Shown: positions 47,281 through 57,833, counted from the stretch's first letter. The stretch is DNA of 64,000 nucleotides from Tragulus kanchil (GCA_022376925.1 JAIOJX010000002.1:136100831-136164830), one strand, 5' to 3'. The notes: generated by a model not told the origin, from the sequence alone. Numbers and translations are program-made.

Positions 47281-47392
47281 CAGCTTCCGTCCAGGAGATA
47301 AGAGTGTTCTGTCCCGGAGAGCAGGTGTGGGTTTCCCAGCCAGGGCAGGACAGAGCCCCATCGAGACTCACCGCACCCTGATGTCTACAGAG
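47281..47392 (+). CDS. AQP8: AQP8 exon 1 (5' UTR and first four codons)
   Basis: The ATG at 47381 encodes Met-Ser-Thr-Glu and runs into a GTGGGT donor at 47393. Human AQP8 likewise starts Met-Ser-x-Glu before its first junction. The 5' boundary near 47281 is inferred from the TATA-like box. The bases around this ATG are a weak Kozak context (C at -3), so Met9 in exon 2 is an alternative start. Confidence 0.75.
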
Positions 47393-50300
47393 GTGGGTCC
47401 TCTGCCCCTCTCTTCCCCTGCTGCCTGACCCTCCAAGCGGTGGCTGAGAATTCATTCAAAGTGGGGGTGCTGGGGGCTTCTTTCTGGGCTCTCCTCTCAA
47501 CCGGGTCCCCCTCCCTCTTCCCTGCTTCAGGCAGCTGCATCCATGTGCGACCTGGAGTTTGGCACCGTCAAGGTGAAGGAGCCCAGCAAGGGGGGCAGGT
47601 GCCGTGGGGGCTGGTTCGAGTGGTTGGTGCAGCCCTGCCTGGTCGAGCTGCTGGGCTCTGCCCTGTTCATCTTCATCGGCTGCCTGTCGGTCATCGAGAA
47701 CGGGCCGGACACAGGACGGCTGCAGCCAGCGTTGGCCCACGGGCTGGCCCTGGGGCTGGTCATTGCCACGCTGGGGAATATCAGGTGGGAGCAACTCTGA
47801 GCACTCAGCCTGGTGCCGGCCTGGGGAGCTGGGGGGTTGGGGATTGGCGGGAGGAGACGAGTGGGCAGGGACCCCTGGGCACACACGGAGGACCCCAAGA
47901 GCATTGTGGATACGGACGTGGGGTGGGGGGCGGGGGCTGGGGGCAGATCAGACCGCTTGTGTTCGAATCCTGGCTCTTCAGTCCATGGGCTCTGTGGCTT
48001 TGGTCAAGTCACTCTCTAAGCCCAAACGGCCCACCGGTGAAATCGGAACAGTATTTTATAAGCCAATGCATGTAGAGTGCTCACCGTAACCTAGTCTAAA
48101 CACTTTCTAGATAGCAGCTCCTGTAATCTTTACAATAACCCAGTGGGGCTGGTACTATTATTAGTCCTTTCTCCACGGTGAAGGGAAAGGTCCAGATAAC
48201 TGGTCCAAGGTCCCAGGGCAGAGCCTGGAGGTAGACCCAAGCTGTCTGTGGCCCAAGCCCAGCATCTCCTGGGGGAGGCACGAGAATGAAATGCTTAGTC
48301 CATAGTAGGCGCTCAGCCCCTGTTGGTTGCTGTATTGTTGTTACCATTGTTATCATGTCTGACTCTTTGAGACCCCACGGACTGTAGTCCACCAGGCTCC
48401 TGCTCATGGGATTTCCCAGGCAAGAATATAGGAGTGGGTTGCCGTTTGCTCCTCCAGGGGATCTGACCCACCCAGGGATCAAATCTGCGACTCCTGTATT
48501 GGCAGGCAGCTTCTTTACCACTGAGCCACTCGGGAAGCCCATTGTTACCATTAGGACAGGGTGTTGCTCCAGCCCAGGGGAAGGCAGAGCCTAGGGGAAG
48601 GCAGAGCCTTGCAGATGAATCCACTGCAGGGTAGGGAGGGACTAGGGGCTCCTCTTGCACAGCCCTTCCTTGGGTGGGGGCTCCCCTGGGAGGTCGTGGA
48701 ACTCCAAGAGGATCACCCACAATGGATGGGGTGCGGGGCAGGGTGATCTAGAACCTGGTGGGTCTGTGTTTAATCTCACACCGAAAGCTGAGTTAAGGAA
48801 ATGAAAACATTGTTTCCCAGGAAAACAATGGGAAGAGAACTGTAACTTTTCTCCTTAAATATCTAAAGGAAGCTGCAGGTGGGAGGAAAAACACAGAATC
48901 CTCTGTTCCAGTGGGTTCAGGGTGTCCAGAACCAGGGTCCTCTGTCCAGTCTCAGCTCAGAGCCCTGTGCCCATTGGGTGGGCAGGCCCATTGGCGGGCT
49001 CTCAACAGTGGGGGAGACATGAGGGTTCTTGGGGTCACTGTTCCTCTTATTGGGGGTGTCCATCCCATGCACCAGAGGGCTTGTTGAATCAGCCTCTCAG
49101 GACAGCTCTTCTCTCTGCGTGGACAGGATGTCTGTGAGGGTAGAAGGGTATCCGGGGCACTTCTGGCCCTGGGACTTGGATTGATAGGGCAGCTTGGTCA
49201 AAGGCTCTTTACCTGCCCCTTGGAGCCACCATGAACCAGCCCTTTTGACCTAGGTTTAATGTTGTCTAACCACCCTTTACGTTCCAAACTCCAGATCCCA
49301 ACCCCCAGTTTAATCATGAACCTTTAACCTCACTCCCGATTCCCAATGCCAATTTCACAAACTTTTGATCTCAGTTTTACAAACAACGCTAAGTAGGAGC
49401 TATTGTTCAGGGCCTGGTGACTTCTGAGAGGAAGCCAGGATACCCCTCCTGGGCTCTGAATTTGAAGCCTGGGGTGTCCCTGTGACCTGTAGCCACAGTT
49501 CTGAAGGGCTGGATGCAGCTCTACGGAGGTCAAGACGGCAGGGAGGGATGGTTTCCCATCACGTTCTTCCTCTGGTCCATCCTGGGTCTGGGGGTAGGAC
49601 AGGAATGGGGCTTCCCTCTGCTCCCAGGCTCCCCACGCCTGTTACCTTCCCCCCGCCACTTGTGACGCCTGCTTCCTACCTGGGCTGCCCTGGACGGACT
49701 CTGGCCCTGCAAGGCCAGTCAGGGCGCTGTGGGGACCCCCTCTCTAGGCCTTGGATTCACGACTCCTTCTGCTTTTGCGGGCGACAGTGGTGGACACTTC
49801 AACCCTGCGGTGTCCCTGGCGGCCATGCTGGTTGGAGGCCTCAACTTGGTGATGCTGTTTCCCTACTGGATCTCCCAACTGTGCGGGGGGCTGATCGGGG
49901 CCGCCTTGGCCAAGGTGGGTGATCCTTGGGGTGCCGGGCTGGGGGCTTCGACTTGGATGGGGTTGCTGGCAGGCAGTGGGGACTGTCTGATTCGTTTCCT
50001 GTTGCCTCCAATGGGACCGAAAGTGAAAGTGTTAGTCGCTTAGTCGTGTCCTACCCTTGGTGACCTTACAGACTGTAGCCTGCCAGGCTCCTCTGTCCAT
50101 GGAATTCCAGGCAGGTATACTGGAGTAGGTTGCCATTCCCTTCTCCACAGGATCTTCCTGACCCAGGGATCAAACCTGAGTCTCCCTCATTGCAGGCAGA
50201 TTCTTTAATGTCTGAACCACCAGAAAAACCCATCCAATGGGAAGGGAACACTCACAGGGCCTTTGGTTTCCCCAAACCCACCCCGTTCTGTCCACATCTG

Positions 50301-53300
50301 GACACATCCCTCCCTGGACACACTGAGAAGCAGAATTGAGGACTCCAAGTTCCTCTTCCTGAGTCCATTGGTGGCTTTAGATATTTCCAGTTTTCACAAT
50401 TCATTCATTCACTTGGTCATTCATTCTACAAATATCTCACTGAGCACCAGCTGAGGACACAGTCTGCATATGGTTCTTCTCTTGAGAAACTTCTGAACTA
50501 ACATCTCTGTGTGTTCTTCAGTTTGCCTGCCTTTTTATTTTTTGCGGGGGGCAGGTTGGGGAGGGAGGGGGGCGGGCAGGCCACTTCTGTTGGTCTTTTA
50601 TTTATCTATTTTCACCCATCTTTGTTCTTCGGCCCCTGTGGGCCTCCCATCGCAGTGGCCTCTGTTGTCTCAGAGCACCAGCTCTGGGAGCATGTGCCCC
50701 AGAGCCCCGGCTCGGTAATTGGACACATCAGTCCAGCCGCTCCACGGCACGTGGGATCTTCCCAGGCCAGGGATTGAACTGGCGCCCCTTGCACTGCAAG
50801 GCAGTGTCCTTACCCACTGGACCACCAGGGAAGCCCCCTTGCCTGCCTTTAAACTGTGTTACGCTGTCTTTGATGGGGGTTAAGACTCCATTTGCTGGAA
50901 ATCTCCCACTCCAACAGGAAGGCCAGTTCTTCCTCTCAGTCACAGAATTCCTACAGTTCTACTCAGAACTCCATGCATGGACTTCTTTCTCCCTCTTTGC
51001 CCACCTGACTTCCTTTTTTCCTTCTTTGTCTCCCTCTTTTCTTCCTGCTGTCCTTACGTCTTAACTAGGGGGTCCTTCAACATGAAGGCTTTGCTTGGCT
51101 TGTGCCGGCGTGGGGGAGGGCTGGGAGAAGGCGGGTAGGAGGGAAGGGGGCGCCCGGTGAGCCCGGCTGAGGTTTGGTTGGTGCCTCTAAGCGCTGCCCG
51201 CTGCAGACCTTGGTCTTGAATCTCATTTTCCCTCCTGCCCTCCTGGACCCCCATTTGAGAGCCTGCTGCCTTGTCTGTTTAGCATGGGGACTAGACCTGC
51301 GCGGTCTGATTCCCCCTGGAAAGCAGCGCCTGGACTCTCCCTCAGGCCGGGCCACTTGCAAGCGAATCCAGCCTGGTGGAGACAAATGTAGGGCAGCAGC
51401 GGCTGCCCGCGGAGGGTTCCTCTCTGCCCCACCCTCCAGCCCTACCCCAGCCCCGCTCAGCACTCGACAGACTCCTCTTAGTTAATCTCCACGTGACCGG
51501 AAGTCAGCAGCAGTCTTTAGAGAGCGCTCACCCTCTGGGCTGGGAGATGTTAGTATCACTGTTCCCACGTTACAGAGGTCCGGAGAAGGCAGGGGCTTGC
51601 CCAAGTTCAGGCTGCTGAGGAGACAGTGGATTGACCTGTCCGCTCCGCTGTCTTCTCGCCCCAGGTGCCGGGATGACCCTGAGGCTCACTTCCTGGGAAG
51701 CCAACAACCTTAAAAGTTCCAGGGCTCTTCGCATCTCTTCAAAGGGGTCTTTTAGAGGGGCTGGCAATGTGTTCACCTGGGTATTCATTGTTATTGTTCC
51801 GTTCCTAACTCGTGTCTGGCTTTGTGACCCCCCTGAACGGCAGCACACCAGGCTTCCCCGTCCTTCACGATCTCCCAGGGTATATGTGTTTGCAGAAGTT
51901 CTAAAAATAAGGTATTTTTGTATTCTTTTGGAAAAAGGTCCATCTAAGTTTTACATGCTTCAGGCCCACAGCCCTTGGAGGCAGCACTACACTGTCCCCA
52001 TTTTACAGATGAGCAAAATGAAGCTCAGAGAGGTCCAGTAGCTCAGGCATTGGAACCACACAGCAGGGACTGGTGGAGCTGGGAGGTGGATCCAGATATG
52101 TCTGGCTACACATTGGACAGGACCCCTCCCTGGCTTTAAAGGGTGGGGTCCTCTGCCCCCAGCCCAGCTCCCAGCTGTCTCCCCATCCCGCTGTGAGGCT
52201 GCACACTGCTCTCTGCAGGCGGTGAGTCCCGAGGAGAGGTTCTGGAATGCCACCGGGGCGGCCTTCGTGACGGTCCAGGAGCCGGGGCAGGTGGCGGGGG
52301 CCGTGGTGGCGGAGATGATCCTAACGACGCTGCTGGTGCTGACCGTGTGCATGAGTGCCATCAACGAGAAGACGAAGGGTCCCCTGGCCCCGTTCTGCAT
52401 CGGCTTCTCGGTCACCGTGGACATCCTGGCAGGGTGAGTGCAACTGGGCTGTGGGACCGCCGTGCTCAGCCCTGAAGGAGCACAGGCCTGCAAGAATCCC
52501 CGCGGGTCACAGACTCCATTGCCAATAGAAGCCACACACGGAGTGCGAAGGGGGAAGCGGGCAGGTCAGAGGCAGGTACCAGGGAGTGGCGGGGACTGCG
52601 GCATCTAAGAAGGCGTCTAGTATGCACTTCTGAGAAATTATCACTGTGTTGGAATATGGGGTTGGATTGACTTGTCTAATTTCATACCAGGGAAGTCAGA
52701 AGACTGGATTTTTATGTGCATTGTCTAATTTGATTGTATCAAAAAACCCCATTTCTGTAGATTGTGTTTATGTGGCCAGCAAGCGGCCAGGTTTTAGCCT
52801 CAGACTTAGAGCTTCCACACCCACCCCGTTTGTCTAGAGCCTCGTAGTAGGTTTGAGAAAGGATTAAGGAGACAAAGGATTATTTCTCTTCTTTTATATA
52901 AGAGGAAACTGAGGCTCAGAGAGGACCCAGGTGACTTATTTAAGCTCTTAATTATTCTTTAGGCGCTAAGTCATGTCCAACTCTTTTGTGACCCCTTAGA
53001 CTGTAGCCCGCCAGAGCTCTCTGTCCATGGGATTTCCCAGGGAAGAATTCTGGACTGGATTGACATTTCCTTCTTCAGGGGATCTTCTGACCCAGGGATC
53101 AAACCTGTATCTCTTCAATTGGCAGGTGGATTCTTTAGGGCATTGGAACCACACAGCAGGGACTGGTGGAGCTGGGAGGTGGATCCAGATATGTCTGGCT
53201 ACACATTGGACAGGACCCCTCCCTGGCTTTAAAGGGTGGGGTCCTCTGCCCCCAGCCCAGCTCCCAGCTGTCTCCCCATCCCGCTGTGAGGCTGCACACT

Positions 53301-56300
53301 GCTCTCTGCAGGCGGTGAGTCCCGAGGAGAGGTTCTGGAATGCCACCGGGGCGGCCTTCGTGACGGTCCAGGAGCCGGGGCAGGTGGCGGGGGCCGTGGT
53401 GGCGGAGATGATCCTAACGACGCTGCTGGTGCTGACCGTGTGCATGAGTGCCATCAACGAGAAGACGAAGGGTCCCCTGGCCCCGTTCTGCATCGGCTTC
53501 TCGGTCACCGTGGACATCCTGGCAGGGTGAGTGCAACTGGGCTGTGGGACCGCCGTGCTCAGCCCTGAAGGAGCACAGGCCTGCAAGAATCCCCGCGGGT
53601 CACAGACTCCATTGCCAATAGAAGCCACACACGGAGTGCGAAGGGGGAAGCGGGCAGGTCAGAGGCAGGTACCAGGAGTGGGGGGGACTGCGGCATCTAA
53701 GAAGGCGTCTAGTATGCACTTCTGAGAAATTATCACTGTGTTGGAATATGGGGTTGGATTGACTTGTCTAATTTCATACCAGGGAAGTCAGAAGACTGGA
53801 TTTTTATGTGCATTGTCTAATTTGATTGTATCAAAAAACCCCATTTCTGTAGATTGTGTTTATGTGGCCAGCAAGCGGCCAGGTTTTAGCCTCAGACTTA
53901 GAGCTTCCACACCCACTCTCGTTTGTCTAGAGCCTCGTAGTAGGTTTGAGAAAGGATTAAGGAGACAAAGGATTATTTCTCTTCTTTTATATAAGAGGAA
54001 ACTGAGGCTCAGAGAGGACCCAGGTGACTTATTTAAGCTCTTAATTATTCTTTAGGCGCTAAGTCATGTCCAACTCTTTTGTGACCCCTTAGACTGTAGC
54101 CCGCCAGAGCTCTCTGTCCATGGGATTTCCCAGGGAAGAATTCTGGACTGGATTGACATTTCCTTCTTCAGGGGATCTTCTGACCCAGGGATCAAACCTG
54201 TATCTCTTCAATTGGCAGGTGGATTCTTTACCACTAAGCCACCAGGGAAACCCTTCATTTAAGGTTATTAGGCAATGGCAAAATAAGGGACAGATCTGAG
54301 ACAAGAGCCCCTGCTAAAGGGGCTGAGGGAACTCTTTCCTGAAGGCCAACGCCCTGCTTTCTCTTGGATTCAGAACGAGGGTTAGCCTTTCCTACCTCTG
54401 CCCTCCCACCCTGTCATCTTCTGGGAAGGTGAAGTCAGGGGAGGCGGAGGAAGTGTGCAGCGGTGGCGGTGCTTTGCTGCCCCCTAGTGGTTATTGGTTC
54501 ACTTACAAGCCCATTGACATTCATTTGGCCACTGGACCCAGCTGGAGTCCTTAAAGGGTGGACGCCTGAGTGAGGACCTCAGCTTGAGTGAACGGGGCAA
54601 GGGCACAGACACCAGGCCGAGAGAGGTGCTCTTGGGGACAGTCCCCCATGGGAGACGCTGGGCGCCACGCTTTCGGCACAACGAAGACCTCAACCGGGTC
54701 AGCTAGGCGGGAGTTAATACTTGCAACGGACTATCTGAGACGCACGGGCGCCATATGCATTTTCTCCTTCACCCCTAACAACAGCCTATGAGATACGTAC
54801 TGTACGTTCATCTCAACAGAAACACAGAGAAGTGAAACAAAGGTCACAGCTAGAAATAGTTAGACTTCTGAATCTAGATTTGCTTGACCCCAGAGCTGAC
54901 GGTCGCCTGACTTTGCCTTATCCACTCTGGAGAAGGGGTATGTCCATCTTCCTTCTTGCCCTCATGGAACCGTCACTGCTTGCTGCCCATTCTTCCAGAA
55001 AGGGGTGCGGGAGTGCAAGACTGTAGGGAGGACCCCAGGGAGGAGTCAAGCCTTTCACTTCCTAGGGTCTTCTTTAGCGTCTCCGAGATCCCCATGCAAT
55101 GGCAGCTGAGAGAGGGTGTGACCTAGGACCACCTGGGGGAAATGAACTTGGGTGAGTCGGGGCTCCTTGGCTGGCATGCCGCTGACCAGTGTGGCTGCGT
55201 GTTGGCAGGGGTGCTGTGTCTGGAGCCTGCATGAATCCCGCCCGGGCCTTTGGACCTGCCATGGTGGCCAGCCACTGGGACTCCCACTGTATCTCTTCAA
55301 TTGGCAGGTGGATTCTTTACCACTAAGCCACCAGGGAAACCCTTCATTTAAGGTTATTAGGCAATGGCAAAATAAGGGACAGATCTGAGACAAGAGCCCC
55401 TGCTAAAGGGGCTGAGGGAACTCTTTCCTGAAGGCCAACGCCCTGCTTTCTCTTGGATTCAGAACGAGGGTTAGCCTTTCCTACCTCTGCCCTCCCACCC
55501 TGTCATCTTCTGGGAAGGTGAAGTCAGGGGAGGCGGAGGAAGTGTGCAGCGGTGGCGGTGCTTTGCTGCCCCCTAGTGGTTATTGGTTCACTTACAAGCC
55601 CATTGACATCCATTTGGCCACTGGACCCAGCTGGAGTCCTTAAAGGGTGGACGCCTGAGTGAGGACCTCAGCTTGAGTGAACGGGGCAAGGGCACAGACA
55701 CCAGGCCGAGAGAGGTGCTCTTGGGGACAGTCCCCCATGGGAGACGCTGGGCGCCACGCTTTCGGCACAACGAAGACCTCAACCGGGTCAGCTAGGCGGG
55801 AGTTAATACTTGCAACGGACTATCTGAGACGCACGGGCGCCATATGCATTTTCTCCTTCACCCCTAACAACAGCCTATGAGATACGTACTGTACGTTCAT
55901 CTCAACAGAAACACAGAGAAGTGAAACAAAGGTCACAGCTAGAAATAGTTAGACTTCTGAATCTAGATTTGCTTGACCCCAGAGCTGACGGTCGCCTGAC
56001 TTTGCCTTATCCACTCTGGAGAAGGGGTATGTCCATCTTCCTTCTTGCCCTCATGGAACCGTCACTGCTTGCTGCCCATTCTTCCAGAAAGGGGTGCGGG
56101 AGTGCAAGACTGTAGGGAGGACCCCAGGGAGGAGTCAAGCCTTTCACTTCCTAGGGTCTTCTTTAGCGTCTCCGAGATCCCCATGCAATGGCAGCTGAGA
56201 GAGGGTGTGACCTAGGACCACCTGGGGGAAATGAACTTGGGTGAGTCGGGGCTCCTTGGCTGGCATGCCGCTGACCAGTGTGGCTGCGTGTTGGCAGGGG

Positions 56301-57833
56301 TGCTGTGTCTGGAGCCTGCATGAATCCCGCCCGGGCCTTTGGACCTGCCATGGTGGCCAGCCACTGGGACTACCACTGGATCTACTGGCTGGGCCCGCTC
56401 CTGGCCAGCCTGCTTGTAGGAGTGCTCATCAGGTAGGGATGTGACGCGGGGTCGTGGCCTCTCTAGTGGGCATGGGCAGTTCTCAGGGCGTCCAGGGGTA
56501 AGAGGCTAGGTCTCGCTTGGGTTTGGAGCAGAGAAGAGGCAGAGATTATGGCTCTGGGATCTTTGTCTGCAAGATTCACTTGAACACAGCTTTTGTCATA
56601 AAGGCGAGCTCATTGGCTGGCATAATGGGGAAGTTTACAGATAGCCCTGGCTTTGGTGGGAGCTCAGACAATGTCTGTGGGGCTGGGTCTTTCTCGTGGG
56701 CTCTGTCGTCCTCTGGGTAGGCTTTATGCTCAGACGGGCTCTCCAATAGAGCCAAAGATGCCCACCAGGCATGCCAGGCTTCCATCCTGAAAGTGAAGTT
56801 AAAAGTTGCTCAGTCAGGTGACTCTTAGCAACCCGTGGCTGAGCCATAGAATTCTCTGGGCAAGAATATTAGAATGGGCAGCTCTCCCCTTCTCTTGGGG
56901 ATCTTCTGACCCAGGAATCGAACCAGGGTCTCTCCAGGCAAATTCTTTACTAGCTGAGCTACAAGAAAACAGAGCAGCAGTTCTTAAAAAGTCCTGGATC
57001 TGCTGTTCTCTGGTTGATTTGGCCCGGCTTGAACCATACCTACCTCTCAAATGATCCCTGTAGCCCTTGGTGGGAGTGGGAGGGCTGCCTTCTTATTGGC
57101 TGTGTCTGAGCATCAGCCTGATCCTGGAGGGAAGGTCAGGGCATTCTCACCTGAACAACTTCTCTCGGTATGAACTGAGAGAAGGGGAGGGATAGCTCCC
57201 CACAGGGGTGTCGAACAACTCAGGGAACCATATCCACGTAGAGTATGCATTCCCAGGAGTATGCATTCAGGAGACGCCATTCATAGAATTCCCATGTGAG
57301 CAATGCTCCTTGGTGCTGTGCAATGGATAAGGTGGATGTTGTTATCAGAATAACACCTGCTTGACTGCTTCTCCAGTTCTCGTCTGTGAGCATCAGGGAG
57401 CTGGAGGGCCTGTCCTTTCTGCTCCAGGCTATGCAGGGGTGAGTGGATACAGAGCCCACTGTCCCGGCAAGGACAGGCACGGGCTGTCTTAGACAGCTTG
57501 TGTCGCCGCCCATCTGCAGTCCCGGCTTGGCCTCTGGCTTAGTGCAAAGCATCACAAGTCATTCTCTGGTGTTTCCAGAATGGTGGAGACGAGAATCTTG
57601 AGGAAAAGGAGTTGGAAACCCAACAGGAAAGAGTTTCTCCCTCTCCTCTGGGAAATCAGGCTATTGAGGCTAGAAAGACCCAGGAGGGCATCTCTCTGGA
57701 GAATTGTGGGACTGGAGGCACATGGTGAAGGGCTGGGTTTCTCCCAGCGACCTGGAGACGTCACTGGGCCACTTTGTTTTGTAGATTCTTCCTCGGAGAC
57801 GGGAAAACGCGTCTAATTCTAAAGGGACAGTGA
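47381..57833 (+). CDS. AQP8: Aquaporin-8, six-exon gene (coding span; see exon entries)
   Basis: Encodes a membrane channel for water (in known AQP8 also ammonia and hydrogen peroxide), placed by family knowledge in apical, intracellular and mitochondrial membranes of gut, liver, pancreas and testis. Joining 47381-47392, 47531-47784, 49788-49914, 52219-52433, 56298-56432 and 57785-57833 gives an open frame of 263 residues plus stop; every junction is GT-AG and in phase. The product follows human AQP8 (261 residues) almost throughout. Visible landmarks: NPA box 1 at residues 94-96, NPA box 2 at 212-214, filter His74 and Arg215, Cys55 at the place of the human mercury-sensitive Cys53, and an N-A-T glycosylation sequon at Asn141. 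The hydrophobic pattern fits six membrane helices and two half-helices. Exons 4, 5 and 6 are wholly or partly duplicated by 1.1-kb tandem duplications; exon 4 could be taken from either copy (52219 or 53312). Gene identity is certain; the duplicated layout is probably an assembly fault. Confidence 0.96.
47393..47530 (+). other. AQP8: AQP8 intron 1
   Basis: A short 138-bp intron, GTGGGT donor and pyrimidine-rich CTGCTTCAG acceptor, phase 0. No repeat seen. Confidence 0.8.
47531..47784 (+). CDS. AQP8: AQP8 exon 2
   Basis: 254 bp. Encodes residues 5-88 and the first two bases of codon 89: the cytosolic N-terminus, helix 1 (about residues 38-58), the first extracellular loop and most of helix 2 with His74 of the aromatic/arginine filter. 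It ends in Gly-Asn-Ile before the first NPA loop. The donor is GTGGGA at 47785. An internal Met at 47543 (Met9) corresponds to the second Met of human AQP8. A second AG four bases into the exon would shift the frame, so the acceptor at 47529-47530 is preferred. Confidence 0.95.
47915..48325. mobile_element. Two MIR-like fragments
   Basis: A sense MIR (GTGTTCGAATCCTGGCTC, GGTCAAGTCACTCTCTAAGC) is followed by an antisense one (CAATAACCCAGTGGGGCTGG to CCAAGGTCCCAGGGC). Confidence 0.6.
48345..48541 (-). mobile_element. Bov-A2 SINE in AQP8 intron 2
   Basis: Antisense to AQP8; ATCATGTCTGACTCTTTGAG to GCCACTCGGGAAGCCC. Confidence 0.87.
49788..49914 (+). CDS. AQP8: AQP8 exon 3 (first NPA box)
   Basis: 127 bp, residues 89-131. 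Encodes the half-helix with Gly-Gly-His-Phe-Asn-Pro-Ala (NPA at 94-96) and helix 3. Ends in an AAG codon followed by a GTGGGT donor, so the next junction is phase 0. It is the only large coding exon present once in an intact, unduplicated stretch besides exon 2. Confidence 0.96.
50021..50232 (-). mobile_element. Bov-A2 SINE in AQP8 intron 3
   Basis: Antisense; AAAGTGTTAGTCGCTTAGTC to ACCACCAGAAAAACCC. Confidence 0.87.
50534..50838 (-). mobile_element. CHR-like SINE in AQP8 intron 3, with target-site duplication
   Basis: Antisense, between TTGCCTGCCTTT at 50522-50533 and 50839-50850. Confidence 0.87.
51787..51882 (-). mobile_element. Bov-A2/BovB-type fragment
   Basis: ACTCGTGTCTGGCTTTGTGA and GCACACCAGGCTTCCCCGTC resemble the BovB-linked Bov-A variant. 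Confidence 0.6.
52219..52433 (+). CDS. AQP8: AQP8 exon 4, first copy
   Basis: 215 bp, residues 132-202 plus two bases of codon 203. Covers the extracellular loop with the Asn141-Ala-Thr sequon, helix 4, the cytosolic loop (Asn-Glu-Lys-Thr-Lys-Gly) and helix 5 ending Asp-Ile-Leu-Ala-Gly. Donor GTGAGT. A base-identical copy with the same splice sites lies at 53312-53526. Because 215 is not a multiple of three, splicing both copies together would shift the frame. Confidence 0.93.
53312..53526 (+). CDS. AQP8: AQP8 exon 4, second (duplicate) copy
   Basis: Same 215 bp as 52219-52433, with matching acceptor and donor, carried in tandem duplication Q. Both copies are open and indistinguishable, so which is original cannot be told. 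The likely reality is a single exon. Confidence 0.85.
54053..54254 (-). mobile_element. Bov-A2 SINE in AQP8 intron 4
   Basis: Antisense, complete copy. A truncated version is at 52960-53139, and its last ~56 bp recur at 55287-55343. Confidence 0.85.
54255..55208 (+). other. AQP8: AQP8 intron 4, remaining part
   Basis: Unclassified sequence with an MIR-like piece at about 54780-54860. Recurs at 55344-56297 in duplication R. The ORFs here lack domains and splice context. Confidence 0.6.
55209..55289 (+). pseudogene. AQP8: AQP8 exon 5, truncated chimeric copy
   Basis: Has the exon 5 acceptor and the second NPA region up to Ser-His-Trp-Asp. It then runs, at about 55280-55289, into sequence copied from 54198 onward (the 5' half of a Bov-A2 tail) instead of the rest of exon 5. 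It lacks helix 6 and a splice donor, so it cannot replace the intact exon at 56298. Produced by the junction of tandem duplication R. Confidence 0.85.
56298..56432 (+). CDS. AQP8: AQP8 exon 5 (second NPA box, helix 6)
   Basis: 135 bp. Completes codon 203, encodes residues 204-247 and the first two bases of codon 248. Contains Ser-Gly-Ala-Cys-Met-Asn-Pro-Ala-Arg (NPA at 212-214, filter Arg215) and helix 6 starting near His-Trp-Ile-Tyr-Trp. Human AQP8 has Gly at the position of Ala209. Donor GTAGGG at 56433. Confidence 0.95.
56433..57784 (+). other. AQP8: AQP8 intron 5
   Basis: 1,352 bp, phase 2, ending TTTTGTAG. Contains one diverged Bov-A2 SINE in minus orientation (56789-56968). The remainder is unclassified single-copy-looking sequence with no exon that I recognise. 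Confidence 0.85.
56789..56968 (-). mobile_element. Bov-A2 SINE, diverged, in AQP8 intron 5
   Basis: Antisense; TTGCTCAGTCAGGTGACTC to CTAGCTGAGCTACAAG. Confidence 0.75.

Larger units (their letters stand above)
47785..49787 (+). other. AQP8: AQP8 intron 2
   Basis: About 2.0 kb, phase 2, GTGGGA donor and GCGACAG acceptor. It holds two MIR-like stretches (47915-48325) and one Bov-A2 SINE in minus orientation (48345-48541). The remainder (48541-49787) is moderately GC-rich with no repeat or exon that I recognise. Confidence 0.85.
49915..52218 (+). other. AQP8: AQP8 intron 3
   Basis: About 2.3 kb, phase 0. Contains a Bov-A2 SINE (50021-50232, minus), a CHR-like SINE with target-site duplications (50534-50838, minus), an MIR-like stretch (about 51480-51640) and a Bov-A2/BovB-type fragment (51787-51882, minus). 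50840-51470 is pyrimidine-rich and GC-rich unclassified sequence. The acceptor is CTCTCTGCAG. Confidence 0.85.
52047..54229. repeat. Tandem duplication Q (unit 1,093 bp), duplicates AQP8 exon 4
   Basis: 52047-53139 recurs at 53140-54229. The junction falls in the 5' tail of a Bov-A2 SINE fused to intron 3 sequence. Exon 4 and both splice sites are unchanged between copies; the flanks differ by a few single-base changes. Confidence 0.96.
54198..56374. repeat. Tandem duplication R (unit 1,089 bp), splits AQP8 exon 5
   Basis: 54198-55286 recurs at 55287-56374. The junction lies inside exon 5 at CACTGTATCTC, so copy 1 has a chimeric exon and only copy 2 continues correctly. It overlaps duplication Q by about 32 bp. 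Confidence 0.96.

Noticed and set aside
47440..48089. Longer overlapping frames (211, 161 and 142 codons) around AQP8 exon 2
   Set aside because: They are other-frame or antisense shadows of GC-rich exon 2; only the frame with Cys-Asp-Leu-Glu-Phe matches AQP8.
52219..53526. Genuine mutually exclusive exon duplication in AQP8
   Set aside because: The copies are identical, the unit is ~1.1 kb as in nineteen other duplications unrelated to exons, and double inclusion breaks the frame.
52996..53628. 210-codon minus-strand open frame
   Set aside because: Antisense shadow of AQP8 exon 4 extended into intron and SINE by duplication Q.
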